The notes beneath the pieces are model-generated. The model was given only the letters and a program-made list of their open reading frames with translations, did not search any database and was not told where the DNA came from. This document shows, piece by piece, positions 25,883 through 34,267 of a stretch of DNA of 38,112 nt. Origin of the DNA: Acidiferrobacteraceae bacterium (GTDB taxonomy: Bacteria > Pseudomonadota > Gammaproteobacteria > Arenicellales > UBA868); the NCBI GenBank assembly GCA_018698075.1, contig JABINT010000152.1:1-38112 (forward strand), read 5' to 3'. How positions within the stretch are numbered: the first letter of the stretch is position 1; each line of letters begins with the position of its first letter. The position numbers were made by a program, and so were the translations under genes.

Positions 25883-26149
25883 TTAGGGAAGTTGTGTCTT
25901 CAGCGCCGCGCAGTTGTTTCGAATGTAGCGGTACATCAAGAGGCCGGTGACCTCTAGATCGCGCTCGGTAATGGCTGCCGCCACACGCTCGTGCTTGGGT
26001 GGCAGGTAGCGAAGGATGATCGGATTATCGGCGATCTGTGCGATGACCATGTAAAAGCCACGATCGCCCCCTGCAGATACGCTCACCTTGGGTTGGGCCG
26101 CGACTCGTCGGCATGTTGGTCGAGCGCTATCGCTTCCACCCAGCCCAGT
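25883..26149 (-). pseudogene. 5'-truncated GntR-family (FCD domain) regulator remnant
   Basis: The open frame, up to 88 codons from the stop at 26150, encodes only what looks like the C-terminal end of an FCD ligand-binding domain: DRGFYMVIAQIADNPIILRYL followed by KHERVAAAITERDLEV and MYRYIRNN. The FCD pattern D..FH..IA...N..L then EH...AI..RD is clear, except that the first metal-binding histidine is a tyrosine. The helix-turn-helix and most of the sensor domain are absent. Its position directly upstream of the PrpF-like gene suggests it was the local regulator. It could also be a small expressed protein with a GTG start at 26086. Confidence 0.5.
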
Positions 26150-26216
26150 TCAATTTACGAGTTAGTGCTGCACTGCGCGTCAGCAAAGCCTCACGAATTT
26201 TATTGCGATCAATCAT
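26127..26216 (-). pseudogene. Degenerate 5' fragment of a dksA-like gene
   Basis: A 29-codon remnant beginning MIDRNKIREALLTRS and containing LTR, then running into a stop. It matches the first codons of the intact zinc-finger gene (MIDRKAIREALLARR...LTR). The DNA match extends about 45 bases into the upstream flank (GCAGTATGCGGC here, TAGTATGCCGC there). The zinc finger is missing. It lies upstream of the FCD remnant in the same orientation as the intact copy. Confidence 0.7.
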
Positions 26217-26260
26217 TTTAAGTGATCCTTGGCGCAGTATGCGGCTTGCCAGCCGAATCG
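26161..26260 (-). repeat. Direct repeat, copy 2 (degenerate)
   Basis: The gap-free partner of 23581-23680, offset by 2580 bases and in the same orientation. The two copies bracket the lyase, the PrpF-like gene and the FCD remnant. Confidence 0.7.
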
Positions 26261-26267
26261 GCCAGGC

Positions 26268-26300
26268 AAAAAAAGAGGACGCCAGTAAGGCGTCCTCTTT
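26268..26300 (-). terminator. Terminator of the PuuD-like gene
   Basis: A perfect 12-bp stem, AAAGAGGACGCC (26272-26283) and GGCGTCCTCTTT (26289-26300), with loop AGTAA. On the minus strand it is followed by a run of seven T residues, 19 bases past the stop of the gene ending at 26319. Confidence 0.92.
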
Positions 26301-26318
26301 ATCGGGCGTGATCGCTAT

Positions 26319-26975
26319 TTACAGGTATTTAACTACCCCTGACATGATGATCGTAAGCACCACCGAGGAGGTGATGACGGCTTTGACCGACAGCATAGCA
26401 CCGTTCATTTTGCCCCAGATCGCATTGGCCTCGATGATCACGATAATGGCCAGGCCGACCAGCAAAGCAACACCGCTCACGGTGATATCACCGCCTCCGC
26501 CCCAAACGCCAACCATTCCCTGTTGGTGCCCGGACGCCACCATGAAAAACAGCATAGGTAAAGAGAGCAAAGTGTTGGTCCGCGATGCCAGGCCCGCTTT
26601 GGGTCCGGCTGCGGCTTTGTCGCCAGATTCCAGGCCAATGACAATCTTTTGATTAGGCCAGATGATCAGCCAGACGTTGAGCATCATCAGAGTGCCCATA
26701 AGTATGCCGAGGGTGATGCTTAGACTAACCCCCCCATGGCGGTGCATGACACTGCCAATCAATAGAAGACCAGTGAGGAAGGTGAACATCGCCGCCCAGC
26801 GAAACCACCACAGAGCTCGTGGGGCGAGTTTGGCCATGACATCTGCCTTGGCGCCATCATCAGCTTCTTTGACGTACTCCGTCTGGATAAAATTGAAGTA
26901 ATACAACAGGCCAATCCAGGTCACGCCAAAAACGATATGACCCCAGCGCATAACGACATCTAAAAGGTAGCTCAT
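26319..26975 (-). CDS. PuuD-like (urate hydroxylase N-terminal domain) membrane protein
   Basis: A 218-residue integral membrane protein with about six or seven helices. The start YLLDVVMRWGHIVFGVTWIGLL and the following YYFNFIQTEYVK match the DUF989/urate oxidase N-terminal family. RALWWFRWAAMFTFLTGLLL, LNVWLIIWPNQKIVIGLE and LPMLFFMVASGHQQ are further family blocks. In PuuD this membrane part is joined to a C-terminal cytochrome c that passes electrons during urate hydroxylation. Here the protein ends after the last helix and no CxxCH is present, so the electron route, and urate as substrate, are unproven. A strong GGGAGAGGAG site precedes the ATG. Confidence 0.85.
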   Translation of the reverse strand: MSYLLDVVMRWGHIVFGVTWIGLLYYFNFIQTEYVKEADDGAKADVMAKLAPRALWWFRWAAMFTFLTGLLLIGSVMHRHGGVSLSITLGILMGTLMMLNVWLIIWPNQKIVIGLESGDKAAAGPKAGLASRTNTLLSLPMLFFMVASGHQQGMVGVWGGGGDITVSGVALLVGLAIIVIIEANAIWGKMNGAMLSVKAVITSSVVLTIIMSGVVKYL

Positions 26976-27145
26976 TTATCTCCTCTCCCAAGCATGGGTG
27001 GTAAGGGCGTGGGTCAATCGTTTTTTTGAAAGGCCCAATACTGCAAGGGCGCGATTACCTGCCCGTGAAATAACCGCACAAAGATCAGGTTGATAGCGCA
27101 TCCTGACCGTGTAATTTTAATTCAGGTAGAGAATAAGCGCCAATC

Positions 27146-27173
27146 GGACTGCGGCGCTGGTACGCCGCAGTCC
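27146..27173 (-). terminator. Strong hairpin downstream of the TrpB-like gene
   Basis: A perfect 11-bp stem, GGACTGCGGCG (27146-27156) and CGCCGCAGTCC (27163-27173), with loop CTGGTA. It starts 20 bases past the stop of the TrpB-like gene. No T tract follows on either strand, so it may be an mRNA-stabilising or Rho-linked structure instead of a classic terminator. Confidence 0.5.
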
Positions 27174-27193
27174 ATTACTTGCTTTAAGTGCGA

Positions 27194-28555
27194 TTAGGCC
27201 ACCGCCGGCAATCCCGCCAGCGCCATAGCCGCTTCACCTTCGTCATAAGCGTAATCCTGCAGCTTGCCGGCGTTGTAGTCGGTATAGGCCTGCATATCGA
27301 AGTAACCGTGGCCACAAAGGTTAAACAATATGGCACGTGATTCGCCTTCTTCCTTACAGCGCAAAGCCTCGCTGATGGCACCCTTGACGGCGTGGTTGGC
27401 CTCCGGCGCAGGCACGATGCCCTCGGCTCGGGCAAAGGTCACCCCGGCGTCGAAGCACTCGGTCTGGGAGTAGGATGTCGGTGTAACTTCACCCAGATCC
27501 ACCAGTTGGCTGACCAGCGGTGCCATGCCGTGGTAACGCAAGCCACCGGCGTGCGAAGCCGGTGGTACGAAGGAGGAACCGAGGGTGTGCATTTTCACCA
27601 GTGGGGTGAGGTTGCCGGTGTCACCGAAGTCATAGGCGTACTTGCCCTTGGTCAGCGAGGGGCAGTTAGCCGGTTCTACCGCAATGACCTGTACGTCCTG
27701 CTCGCCGCGCAGTTTGGCACCGATGAAGGGGAAACTCAGGCCGGCAAAGTTGCTGCCACCGCCGGTACAGCCGACCACGATGTCCGGGTAGTCGTCGGCC
27801 AGTTCCATCTGGCGCATGGCTTCTTGTCCAACCACCGTCTGGTGTAGCAGCACATGGTTGAGCACACTGCCCAGTGCGTACTTGGTGTCATCACGCTGGG
27901 CGGCCAGTTCCACGGCCTCGCTGATGGCGATGCCAAGACTGCCGCTGCTATCGGGGTTTTCGGCCAAGATCTTCTTGCCTGACTCGGTCAGGTTACTTGG
28001 ACTGGCGTGGCAGGTCGCGCCGAAGGTTTCCATAAAGGCGCGGCGGTAGGGTTTTTGGTCATAGCTCACCCGCACCATGAACACTTCGATCTCAAGGCCG
28101 AAGAAAGCCCCGGCCAGGGCCAGCGATGAGCCCCACTGCCCGGCACCGGTCTCGGTGGTGATGCGCTTGACGCCTTCTTCCTTGCAGTAAAAGGCCTGCG
28201 CGATTGCCGTGTTAGGTTTGTGGCTGCCGGCCGGGCTGACGCCCTCGTATTTGTAGTAGATGCGGGCCGGGGTATCCAGTGCTTTTTCCAGGCGTCGCGC
28301 CCGAAACAGGGGGCTGGGCCGCCACTGCCGGTAGATGTCACGCACCGGATCGGGAATATCAATGGTCCGCTCGCCGCTGACCTCCTGCATGATCGCGGCC
28401 ATGGAGAAAAGGGGTGCCAGATCGTCCGGTCCCACCGGCTGCCCGGTACCCGGGTGCAGCACCGGTGCTGGTGGCACGGGCAGGTCAGAGACGATGTTGT
28501 ACCAGGATTTGGGGATATCTTCTTCGTCCAGCAGAAACTTGATCTTGTCTGACAT
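27194..28555 (-). CDS. TrpB2-type tryptophan synthase beta-like PLP enzyme
   Basis: A 453-residue fold-type II PLP enzyme, longer than ordinary TrpB (about 400). Visible marks are [31 protein letters not shown] with the PLP lysine near residue 111, [20 protein letters not shown], and the phosphate loop [16 protein letters not shown] near 262-277. The [14 protein letters not shown] form and the IPDPVRDIY segment are typical of the TrpB2 subgroup. TrpB2 makes tryptophan from indole and serine without a tight TrpA partner, or acts in indole salvage. No trpA or other trp gene is here. GAGGAAG precedes the ATG. Confidence 0.92.
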   Translation of the reverse strand: MSDKIKFLLDEEDIPKSWYNIVSDLPVPPAPVLHPGTGQPVGPDDLAPLFSMAAIMQEVSGERTIDIPDPVRDIYRQWRPSPLFRARRLEKALDTPARIYYKYEGVSPAGSHKPNTAIAQAFYCKEEGVKRITTETGAGQWGSSLALAGAFFGLEIEVFMVRVSYDQKPYRRAFMETFGATCHASPSNLTESGKKILAENPDSSGSLGIAISEAVELAAQRDDTKYALGSVLNHVLLHQTVVGQEAMRQMELADDYPDIVVGCTGGGSNFAGLSFPFIGAKLRGEQDVQVIAVEPANCPSLTKGKYAYDFGDTGNLTPLVKMHTLGSSFVPPASHAGGLRYHGMAPLVSQLVDLGEVTPTSYSQTECFDAGVTFARAEGIVPAPEANHAVKGAISEALRCKEEGESRAILFNLCGHGYFDMQAYTDYNAGKLQDYAYDEGEAAMALAGLPAVA

Positions 28556-28880
28556 GATGTGAGTCTTCCTCGGTTATTGTGATCAGATCTCGCGCCGCCG
28601 AGTCACCGCTGGCGCAATACATTAGGTGACGCTACGGTGTGCTGGTCAGAAGCATCCGTGCGCGGTTCTCTCAACAGGGCCTATATTAATACACATGAAA
28701 GGCGTGTCGTTGTAGTTCGAACCCAGACCCTGGTGTGATGCAAACGTTATTTAGGGCGCGGTGACTTATTTAGCGGGATAGGCGGACTTGTGATCCGCGG
28801 CAGCGGATGTCACCAACGCAGACATAACGAGCCAACGGGCAGAATCTGGGGGCATGGTTAGCGACTGCACTTCAGATCAA
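28556..28880. other. Intergenic region upstream of the TrpB-like gene
   Basis: About 325 bases without a gene. It should hold the promoter of the TrpB-like gene; I cannot point to a convincing -35/-10 pair. A small hairpin (ATCCGC-GGCA-GCGGAT, 28793-28808) lies about 70 bases beyond the stop of the DUF481 gene and has no T tract. Confidence 0.4.
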
Positions 28881-29948
28881 CTACCAGCGATACCCCAGAC
28901 CAAATTTGAAAGTCTGATCGAGTGCTTCAATATCAGCAGGCGCCCCGGAGTCATACTCCAGCTTTAGTTCTGCGTTAAGAGCTATTTTGGAAAGCAGGGG
29001 AACCGTAATACCAATTCTGGTGTTAACCACAATGTCGGTATTGTCTTCAAGATTCCAAACTCCAACCTGATTTAGGTAGCTCTGCGTGCTCTGACCGAGA
29101 ACATTGCTCTTCACGTTGAGGATCCAGCTGAATCCAAAATATTGATCCTTCTCCAAGCCGGTATGATCATCCGACACATATGCCAGCCCCGGCTCCGTTG
29201 AAAACCTGAATTTGGGTGTCGAGTGCCACTGTTTTCCGTAATAACCACTGAACATAAGGCGCTGTTTCAGATGTGCAAATTCGTCAGCCTCAAGGTAAAG
29301 GTAAGCTCCCATGTAGGCGTTGTTGGCAAGAAAGCGATCAGTTTTGCCGATGATCGTGTAGTCATCCGACGTTTTTATCTTATCGGACGTTTGAGACTCG
29401 ATAGAATCCAGTTCGCCGCTGGCGCGCAGCGTGTAGCGGGTAGTCAGGCTTTCCCAGACCGAATCCAGAGCGTAGTCCAGCTCGCTTTTGCTGGTATTGC
29501 CTGATTGCACTTCCCACGCCAGGGTCAGGTTACCGTTCCAGTTGTAGCCTTGGCCGAGCATCCAGGGTTTGGGATTGATCTTGTCGATATCCGCCAGTGT
29601 GTAACTCTGCACGCCGCTGGCGGTCATGACGACAAACTGGCCCTGGCTTAGTTTCAGCGAGGGTGCGCGTATCACCCGATCATCGAAGAGCTTAAGCACG
29701 ATGGGTTGGTGGGACTCGATTGCGACAACTTTTTCAAAAGGGATAGACAGTTTCCCCGCGGCGTCGGACTCAAAGACAATCTGAGCGAAAGAGCCCCCCA
29801 GGAGTTGCCCCGAAATGACGGAGCCATCAATGAGTTCAATGGTGTCTGCCGGGGGATCTGCCTGACTTTGCGCCCCAGCACTCATACAAAGGCCAAGGGT
29901 GATGGTGCCAAGCAATGTTTTCGCTGAAGAATAAGAAAACCGTTTCAT
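28881..29948 (-). CDS. DUF481 family outer-membrane protein
   Basis: A 355-residue exported protein. After ATG 29948 (MKRFSYSSAKTLLG) there is a signal peptide ending at about GAQS. Residues about 35-130 form an N-terminal module (TIELIDGSVISGQLLGG, RVIRAPSLKLSQGQF). The rest, from about 140, is a series of amphipathic beta strands (NWNGNLTLAWEVQSGNTSKS, KQRLMFSGYYGKQW) of the DUF481/YdiY barrel, ending in a terminal aromatic (GYRW), as outer-membrane proteins do. The role is unknown; relatives are putative salt-induced proteins. The in-frame start at 29987 lacks support. Confidence 0.85.
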   Translation of the reverse strand: MKRFSYSSAKTLLGTITLGLCMSAGAQSQADPPADTIELIDGSVISGQLLGGSFAQIVFESDAAGKLSIPFEKVVAIESHQPIVLKLFDDRVIRAPSLKLSQGQFVVMTASGVQSYTLADIDKINPKPWMLGQGYNWNGNLTLAWEVQSGNTSKSELDYALDSVWESLTTRYTLRASGELDSIESQTSDKIKTSDDYTIIGKTDRFLANNAYMGAYLYLEADEFAHLKQRLMFSGYYGKQWHSTPKFRFSTEPGLAYVSDDHTGLEKDQYFGFSWILNVKSNVLGQSTQSYLNQVGVWNLEDNTDIVVNTRIGITVPLLSKIALNAELKLEYDSGAPADIEALDQTFKFGLGYRW

Positions 29949-30040
29949 CGTCGTCAAAGATAGAGAATCAAGTGAGAGAAAATGCACTGCCGGCAGCCGA
30001 TTTTAGAGCAAACTGCAGGCGATTATAGGCAGGCTTTGTC

Positions 30041-30439
30041 TCACAGTGAAGCGATCGGCCCTAGGGTCTGCCGAGCTTCCTGCACCTTCTCCAAAGAGCG
30101 TGCCCAGATGAGATGACTGCGACAGAGGCAGTCTGAAGCACCAAATCCTACAAGCGGGACGATGACGCCATCGTGTGACAGCAGTAATTGTGCCCAGCGA
30201 TGCTCCAGTTCGCGCCCGGCGCACCGGTACCAGATCTGGCGTATTGGGCAATGATCGAGCAGGGTATCGATATGCCAGTGCCTGCGTTTGGTTGCGCGCA
30301 GGTGTCGGCCGAGGCGCCCCCGAAGGCCACCTGGGCCAAAGGCCGAACCCACATACAGGTACCAGCCACGGCGCAGGCGCATGAGGTCCAGCGCACCGAC
30401 TGCAATTGAAGCCGGTTTTTGGCAACGAAGCACTAGCAC
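30041..30439 (-). CDS. GIY-YIG nuclease family protein, DUF123 type
   Basis: A small protein with the DUF123 form of the GIY-YIG fold: RRGWYLYVGSAFGPGGLRGRL near residue 25, HLRATKRRHWHIDTLL, and EHRWAQLLL in the second half. The function is unknown; relatives may be DNA-processing nucleases. The end given, GTG 30439, is probably too short: the frame continues upstream without a stop and encodes LPRTPGTYVLVL, which is the normal start of this domain. A CTG at 30484 overlaps the glutaredoxin stop as CTGA and could be the real start. Confidence 0.75.
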   Translation of the reverse strand: MLVLRCQKPASIAVGALDLMRLRRGWYLYVGSAFGPGGLRGRLGRHLRATKRRHWHIDTLLDHCPIRQIWYRCAGRELEHRWAQLLLSHDGVIVPLVGFGASDCLCRSHLIWARSLEKVQEARQTLGPIASL

Positions 30440-30480
30440 ATATGTGCCCGGTGTACGCGGAAGCTGCGAAGGATTGAGCG

Positions 30481-30756
30481 TCAGGACTCTAGTGTTTCAC
30501 GATAGTGAGAAAGATACCGAATGATATCGCGCGACTCGCCCATCCATTCGCTTTTTCCATCGGTAGATTGTCGAAGCAGTACCGGCACCGTGGCGCGTCC
30601 ACGTGCTTGCATCAGTTCATTCTGCCATTGCGGGTCATCCCAGATATTGCGCTCTTCCAGAGTCAGCCCAAGCTGCGCAACAGCACGCTTGACCATAGTG
30701 CAGTAGCCGCACCAGTTGCGGGTATAGAGGATCAGTTTTTCGTCACCCGTCTTCAT
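30481..30756 (-). CDS. Glutaredoxin family protein
   Basis: A 91-residue glutaredoxin-like protein. The redox motif CGYC sits at about residues 16-19 (LYTRNWCGYCTMVKRA), followed by ERNIWDDP and the cis-proline loop ATVPVLL near residue 56. It is a cytosolic thiol-disulfide enzyme or glutathione-S-transferase N-terminal-like protein of unknown partner. Its stop touches the probable start of the GIY-YIG gene, so the two are likely cotranscribed. Confidence 0.85.
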   Translation of the reverse strand: MKTGDEKLILYTRNWCGYCTMVKRAVAQLGLTLEERNIWDDPQWQNELMQARGRATVPVLLRQSTDGKSEWMGESRDIIRYLSHYRETLES

Positions 30757-30821
30757 CTTGGTTACTGTAGTAGAAGCGTTTTAGACCAGGGCTTACCAGG
30801 GGCGCGAAGACACATCTGCGA

Positions 30822-31595
30822 TCATGCCCGTAGCCCCCGGCTTCGGGCCAGCAGGTACAGACTGGCAATAAACAAACAGGTGATAAAAAAGAGAATCATG
30901 CCGTAAGAGACGAACAGGCTTACATCGCTGATCCCCAAAAAACCGAATCGAAAGGCGTTGACCATGTAGAGAATCGGGTTGGCCATCGATACCTGTTGCC
31001 AGAAATCCGGGAGCAAATGAATCGAATAGAACACCCCCCCCAGGTAAGTCAGTGGCAACAGCACAAAGGTCGGGATGATGGAAACGTCATCGAACGTCTT
31101 GGCGAAGATAGCGTTCATAAGGCCACACAGTGAGAACAGGATTGCGGTCAGCATCACGATGCTGAACAGTACTGCGAGGCTGTGGATCTGCAGGTCGGAA
31201 AAAAAGAGTGAAACACCGGTCACAATCAGGCCGACCAGCGCACCGCGGGCAACGCCGCCGGTGATGTAGGCCAGCAGAATAATGACGATGGGCGTGGGTG
31301 AGACCAGCAGCTCTTCTATTGACTTGCCCCACTTTGCGCCGAAAAAAGAGCCCACCACATTCTGATAGCTGGCGTTGATCACGGACATCAGGATCAGGCC
31401 TGGCACCAGAAAATCCATGTAGTCAAAGCCGTCCATTTGACCGATACGTTTGCCGATCAGACTGCCGAATATCACAAAGTACAGCAAGGTCGAGATCGCT
31501 GGTGGTACCAGTGTTTGTTGCCAGATGCGCAAAAAGCGGGTGATCTCCTTGGTCACGATAGTGACAAAGGCAATCAGTTGCTGGAGAGGATTCAT
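30822..31595 (-). CDS. ABC-2 type permease, YadH-like
   Basis: A 257-residue membrane protein with six helices of the ABC-2 permease family. An amphipathic N-terminal VTKEITRFLRIWQQTLVPP leads into the first helix, then MDFLVPGLILMSVINASYQ, the SIEELLVSPTP coupling segment, and LPLTYLGGVFYSIHLLP near residue 195, which is typical of YadH and related exporters. It pairs with the ATPase gene upstream (ATGA overlap, 31592-31595). The substrate is unknown; family examples export polysaccharides, drugs or lipids. Confidence 0.92.
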   Translation of the reverse strand: MNPLQQLIAFVTIVTKEITRFLRIWQQTLVPPAISTLLYFVIFGSLIGKRIGQMDGFDYMDFLVPGLILMSVINASYQNVVGSFFGAKWGKSIEELLVSPTPIVIILLAYITGGVARGALVGLIVTGVSLFFSDLQIHSLAVLFSIVMLTAILFSLCGLMNAIFAKTFDDVSIIPTFVLLPLTYLGGVFYSIHLLPDFWQQVSMANPILYMVNAFRFGFLGISDVSLFVSYGMILFFITCLFIASLYLLARSRGLRA

Positions 31596-32521
31596 TTACT
31601 GCTTCCTGGCGCCTGGCCGACAAGGTTGATGAACAACTGTTCCAGCCGGTTGGCTTTGTTGCGCATGCTGCGTACCTTGATATCGGCCGCTGATAGCATG
31701 GCGTAAACATGGTTGAGGTTGTCATCTCGATCGACAGCGATCTCCAGCGTGGTCGGATCCACCATGTGCGTGTTGTGCGCCAGCGAGGCCGGCACCACTG
31801 TGAGTGGTTGTTCCAGATCGAGCACAAAGGTTTCTACATTCAATTGTCGCAACAGGGTGCGCATGGAAGTGTTTTCAACCAGGGTGCCCTGATTGATGAT
31901 GCCGATGTTGCGGCACAGACTTTCGGCTTCTTCAAGATAATGGGTGGTTAGGATAATCGTGGTACCAGCGCTGTTTATCTGCCGCAGAAAATCCCACATC
32001 GAGCGACGGATCTCGATGTCGACGCCTGCGGTAGGCTCGTCAAGAATTAACAGGCGTGGTTCGTGGACCAGTGCCCGTGCAATCATAAGCCGACGCTTAA
32101 AGCCGCCGGAGAGTTCTCCCGCGCGTTCAGCACGTTTGTCCCACAGACCCAACAACTTCAAATATTTCTCTGCCTGTGTCAGCGCGGTTTGCCGGTCGAT
32201 ACCGTAATAACCGGCCTGGTTGCGAACGATCTGCAGTGGCGTCTCGAAGATATTGAAATTGAATTCCTGCGGTACCACACCGAGAAAGGATTTGGCCCGG
32301 GCAAAATCGCGGTCTATATCGACCCCGAAGATTTCAACATTGCCTGCGGTCTTGTTCACCAGCGAGCACAGGATGCCAATGACGGTCGATTTGCCTGCCC
32401 CATTGGGGCCCAGCAACGCATAAAAGTCACCCTGCGCGATGGCGAGGTCGACTCCTTTCAGAGCAATAACACCGTTAGCGTAGGTTTTGCTGAGCTGGTG
32501 GGTCCTAAGGGCGTAATCCAA
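31592..32521 (-). CDS. ABC transporter ATP-binding protein, YadG-like
   Basis: A 309-residue nucleotide-binding subunit. Walker A is LLGPNGAGKST near residue 37, the signature LSGGFKRRLMIARAL near 138, Walker B LLILDEPTAGVD near 158, and the switch histidine in ILTTHYLEEAE near 190. The C-terminal 90 residues form the extension common to YadG/CcmA-like exporters. Start and stop overlap with the permease gene downstream as ATGA, giving a two-gene exporter. Confidence 0.94.
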   Translation of the reverse strand: MDYALRTHQLSKTYANGVIALKGVDLAIAQGDFYALLGPNGAGKSTVIGILCSLVNKTAGNVEIFGVDIDRDFARAKSFLGVVPQEFNFNIFETPLQIVRNQAGYYGIDRQTALTQAEKYLKLLGLWDKRAERAGELSGGFKRRLMIARALVHEPRLLILDEPTAGVDIEIRRSMWDFLRQINSAGTTIILTTHYLEEAESLCRNIGIINQGTLVENTSMRTLLRQLNVETFVLDLEQPLTVVPASLAHNTHMVDPTTLEIAVDRDDNLNHVYAMLSAADIKVRSMRNKANRLEQLFINLVGQAPGSSK

Positions 32522-32599
32522 GGGTGGCGCGCAGGTGAGACAACAAGAAGGCGTTGTTACAGGTGGTTGCTGTCGGGCCCTTTTTCAAGTGCGCCATGG

Positions 32600-33928
32600 T
32601 TACTGGCGCAGCACACATTTCTGGTAGAGATCCTTGAGCACGTGACCCGGGTCGTAGCGATCCTTGAGGAGACGGTAGTTATGGCCACCGTAGAGTTCCC
32701 AGAATTCCTTCTGGGGGTAGAAGCTCTCAGAATAAAGCGATTTGATGCCGCCCAGTTCGGTTACTTTTTCTTCGATCATGCGGTTGAAGTGGCCCTGTGA
32801 GTGCATCGAGTCGGTGCGCACCGCGTCCCAGAAGCCAAAATTAATATACAAGGTGTCGTCACGCATCGGAAAGAGCGGGTAGTGGCCATGCCTGCCATCG
32901 TGGCGTGCCGGGCAGATCCAGATGGGGCGTATGCCGATCTCACGCTGAAAAAACGACAAAAACGCCGGCGCGTTTTCCAGCGGGATGTCTACATCCTGTA
33001 TGACTGCCTCGCGATGCCGGCGGCTCAGTGTTCCAAGGCGGCGGGTCAGGCCAACCCGGCTGTTCCAGCGCATGACTTTTTGGTAGGTGATCGAGTTCAA
33101 CCGTTTGCGCCCGAGCAGTCGGCGGATCAAGCTGTTCTGCGCATAGAGGTTTTTCGAACACCAGAACCAGTCGGTGTCCCAGCGCCACAGGTAATCGCGC
33201 ACGCTGAGGTAGTCTTCACTACGCGCCCGAATTGAGCGATAGAAAATCTGCAGGTAGCTGTAATCACTGGTATAGGGCGCGTCATCAGTAAACTCACCCA
33301 GCACCAGGTAATGTTCCCCGGGAGCAAAGACCATGCCGTCGACAAAATCGAATGACCCCTGGCAGGCCTTGTTAATGCGGTCGAAAAATTCCTGTGAGTC
33401 AGCGCAGCGTACGTGGGTCACTCGCACGTAGGGCTTGATCGGTATGCCCTGGATCTTCAGGCGCAGAATGTACCCCAGCGTCCCGTAGGAGTTGGCAAGG
33501 CCAAAAAACAGGTCGCGGTGCTCGTTGTTGGGCGTGCAACAGATGACCTCGCCGCTGCCGAGTAATACATCCATTTCCAGCACCATTTCATGCGCCAAGC
33601 CATAGCGAAACGACGAGGATTCAATGCCTATCCCACCGACCGCACCGCCAATGGTGATGGATTTGAGTTGTGGTACCACCGCGGGCATCAGACCCTGGCG
33701 CACACTGGCATCGACCAGCGCCTCATAAGTCACCATCCCTTCGGTTTCGATAACGTGGGTATCGGGGTCGATTGCGAGGATGTGGTTGAATTCGCGGACA
33801 TCCAGCAGCTGGCCCTGTGTGCTGCGGTTACGGAAAAGATTGGAGGTCTGTTTGCTAAGGCGTATGCCCCGGCCAGAATTATTTCGTAGTGCCTGGGCCA
33901 GGTGTTGCTGGCGCTGGTGATAACCCAT
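32600..33928 (-). CDS. FAD-binding oxidoreductase, DHCR24/DIM-like
   Basis: A 442-residue flavoprotein of the FAD PCMH family. The N-terminal FAD-binding domain has LLDVREFNHILAIDPD, VETEGMVTYEALVD-type strands, and PQLKSITIGGAVGGIGIESS around residues 85-105, then SYGTLGYILRLKI. The C-terminal two-thirds, with IRPIWICPARH and NFGFWDAVRTD, resemble the sterol delta-24 reductase DHCR24/DIMINUTO group. Bacterial members have unknown substrates. No sterol or lipid gene lies next to it; the ABC exporter is 78 bases downstream. Confidence 0.85.
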   Translation of the reverse strand: MGYHQRQQHLAQALRNNSGRGIRLSKQTSNLFRNRSTQGQLLDVREFNHILAIDPDTHVIETEGMVTYEALVDASVRQGLMPAVVPQLKSITIGGAVGGIGIESSSFRYGLAHEMVLEMDVLLGSGEVICCTPNNEHRDLFFGLANSYGTLGYILRLKIQGIPIKPYVRVTHVRCADSQEFFDRINKACQGSFDFVDGMVFAPGEHYLVLGEFTDDAPYTSDYSYLQIFYRSIRARSEDYLSVRDYLWRWDTDWFWCSKNLYAQNSLIRRLLGRKRLNSITYQKVMRWNSRVGLTRRLGTLSRRHREAVIQDVDIPLENAPAFLSFFQREIGIRPIWICPARHDGRHGHYPLFPMRDDTLYINFGFWDAVRTDSMHSQGHFNRMIEEKVTELGGIKSLYSESFYPQKEFWELYGGHNYRLLKDRYDPGHVLKDLYQKCVLRQ

Positions 33929-34267
33929 GAGTCTTTTGCGCCGTCAGCAGCCGACGGCCTGGCCATCCTTGCGCGGATCTGAGCTGGCCGCGTAAGCGGT
34001 ATTAGTGCGCAGTATCACCTGGCCACGAAGTGCTGACTATCTGATTGGCGTAGATGCTGGAGCGGCGTGACGGATGGTGATAGCCCGAATCGATTTTCTC
34101 AAACATGGATGTGACAGGCTCTGTAGATCTGCTGGCAGTTGTTGCTGTATAGCTTGGTTGATACGGCTTTAGCCCCGGTTACTCTGGCACGTTGGGTCTG
34201 GCCGGCGTTGTGGCGGCAGTCTAGCACTGCGATGATGCAGTCGCTCACGCAGTCGGCTTCGGGTTGG
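33929..34267. other. Gap between metallophosphoesterase and FAD oxidoreductase genes
   Basis: About 340 bases without a gene that I can support. It holds the upstream region of the FAD oxidoreductase (33928) and the tail of the upstream transcription unit. I see no terminator, repeat or RNA gene. Confidence 0.4.

Noticed and set aside
28710-28735. A GTTCGAAC motif that resembles a tRNA T-loop
   Set aside because: Neither strand gives a matching T stem or the other arms of a tRNA.
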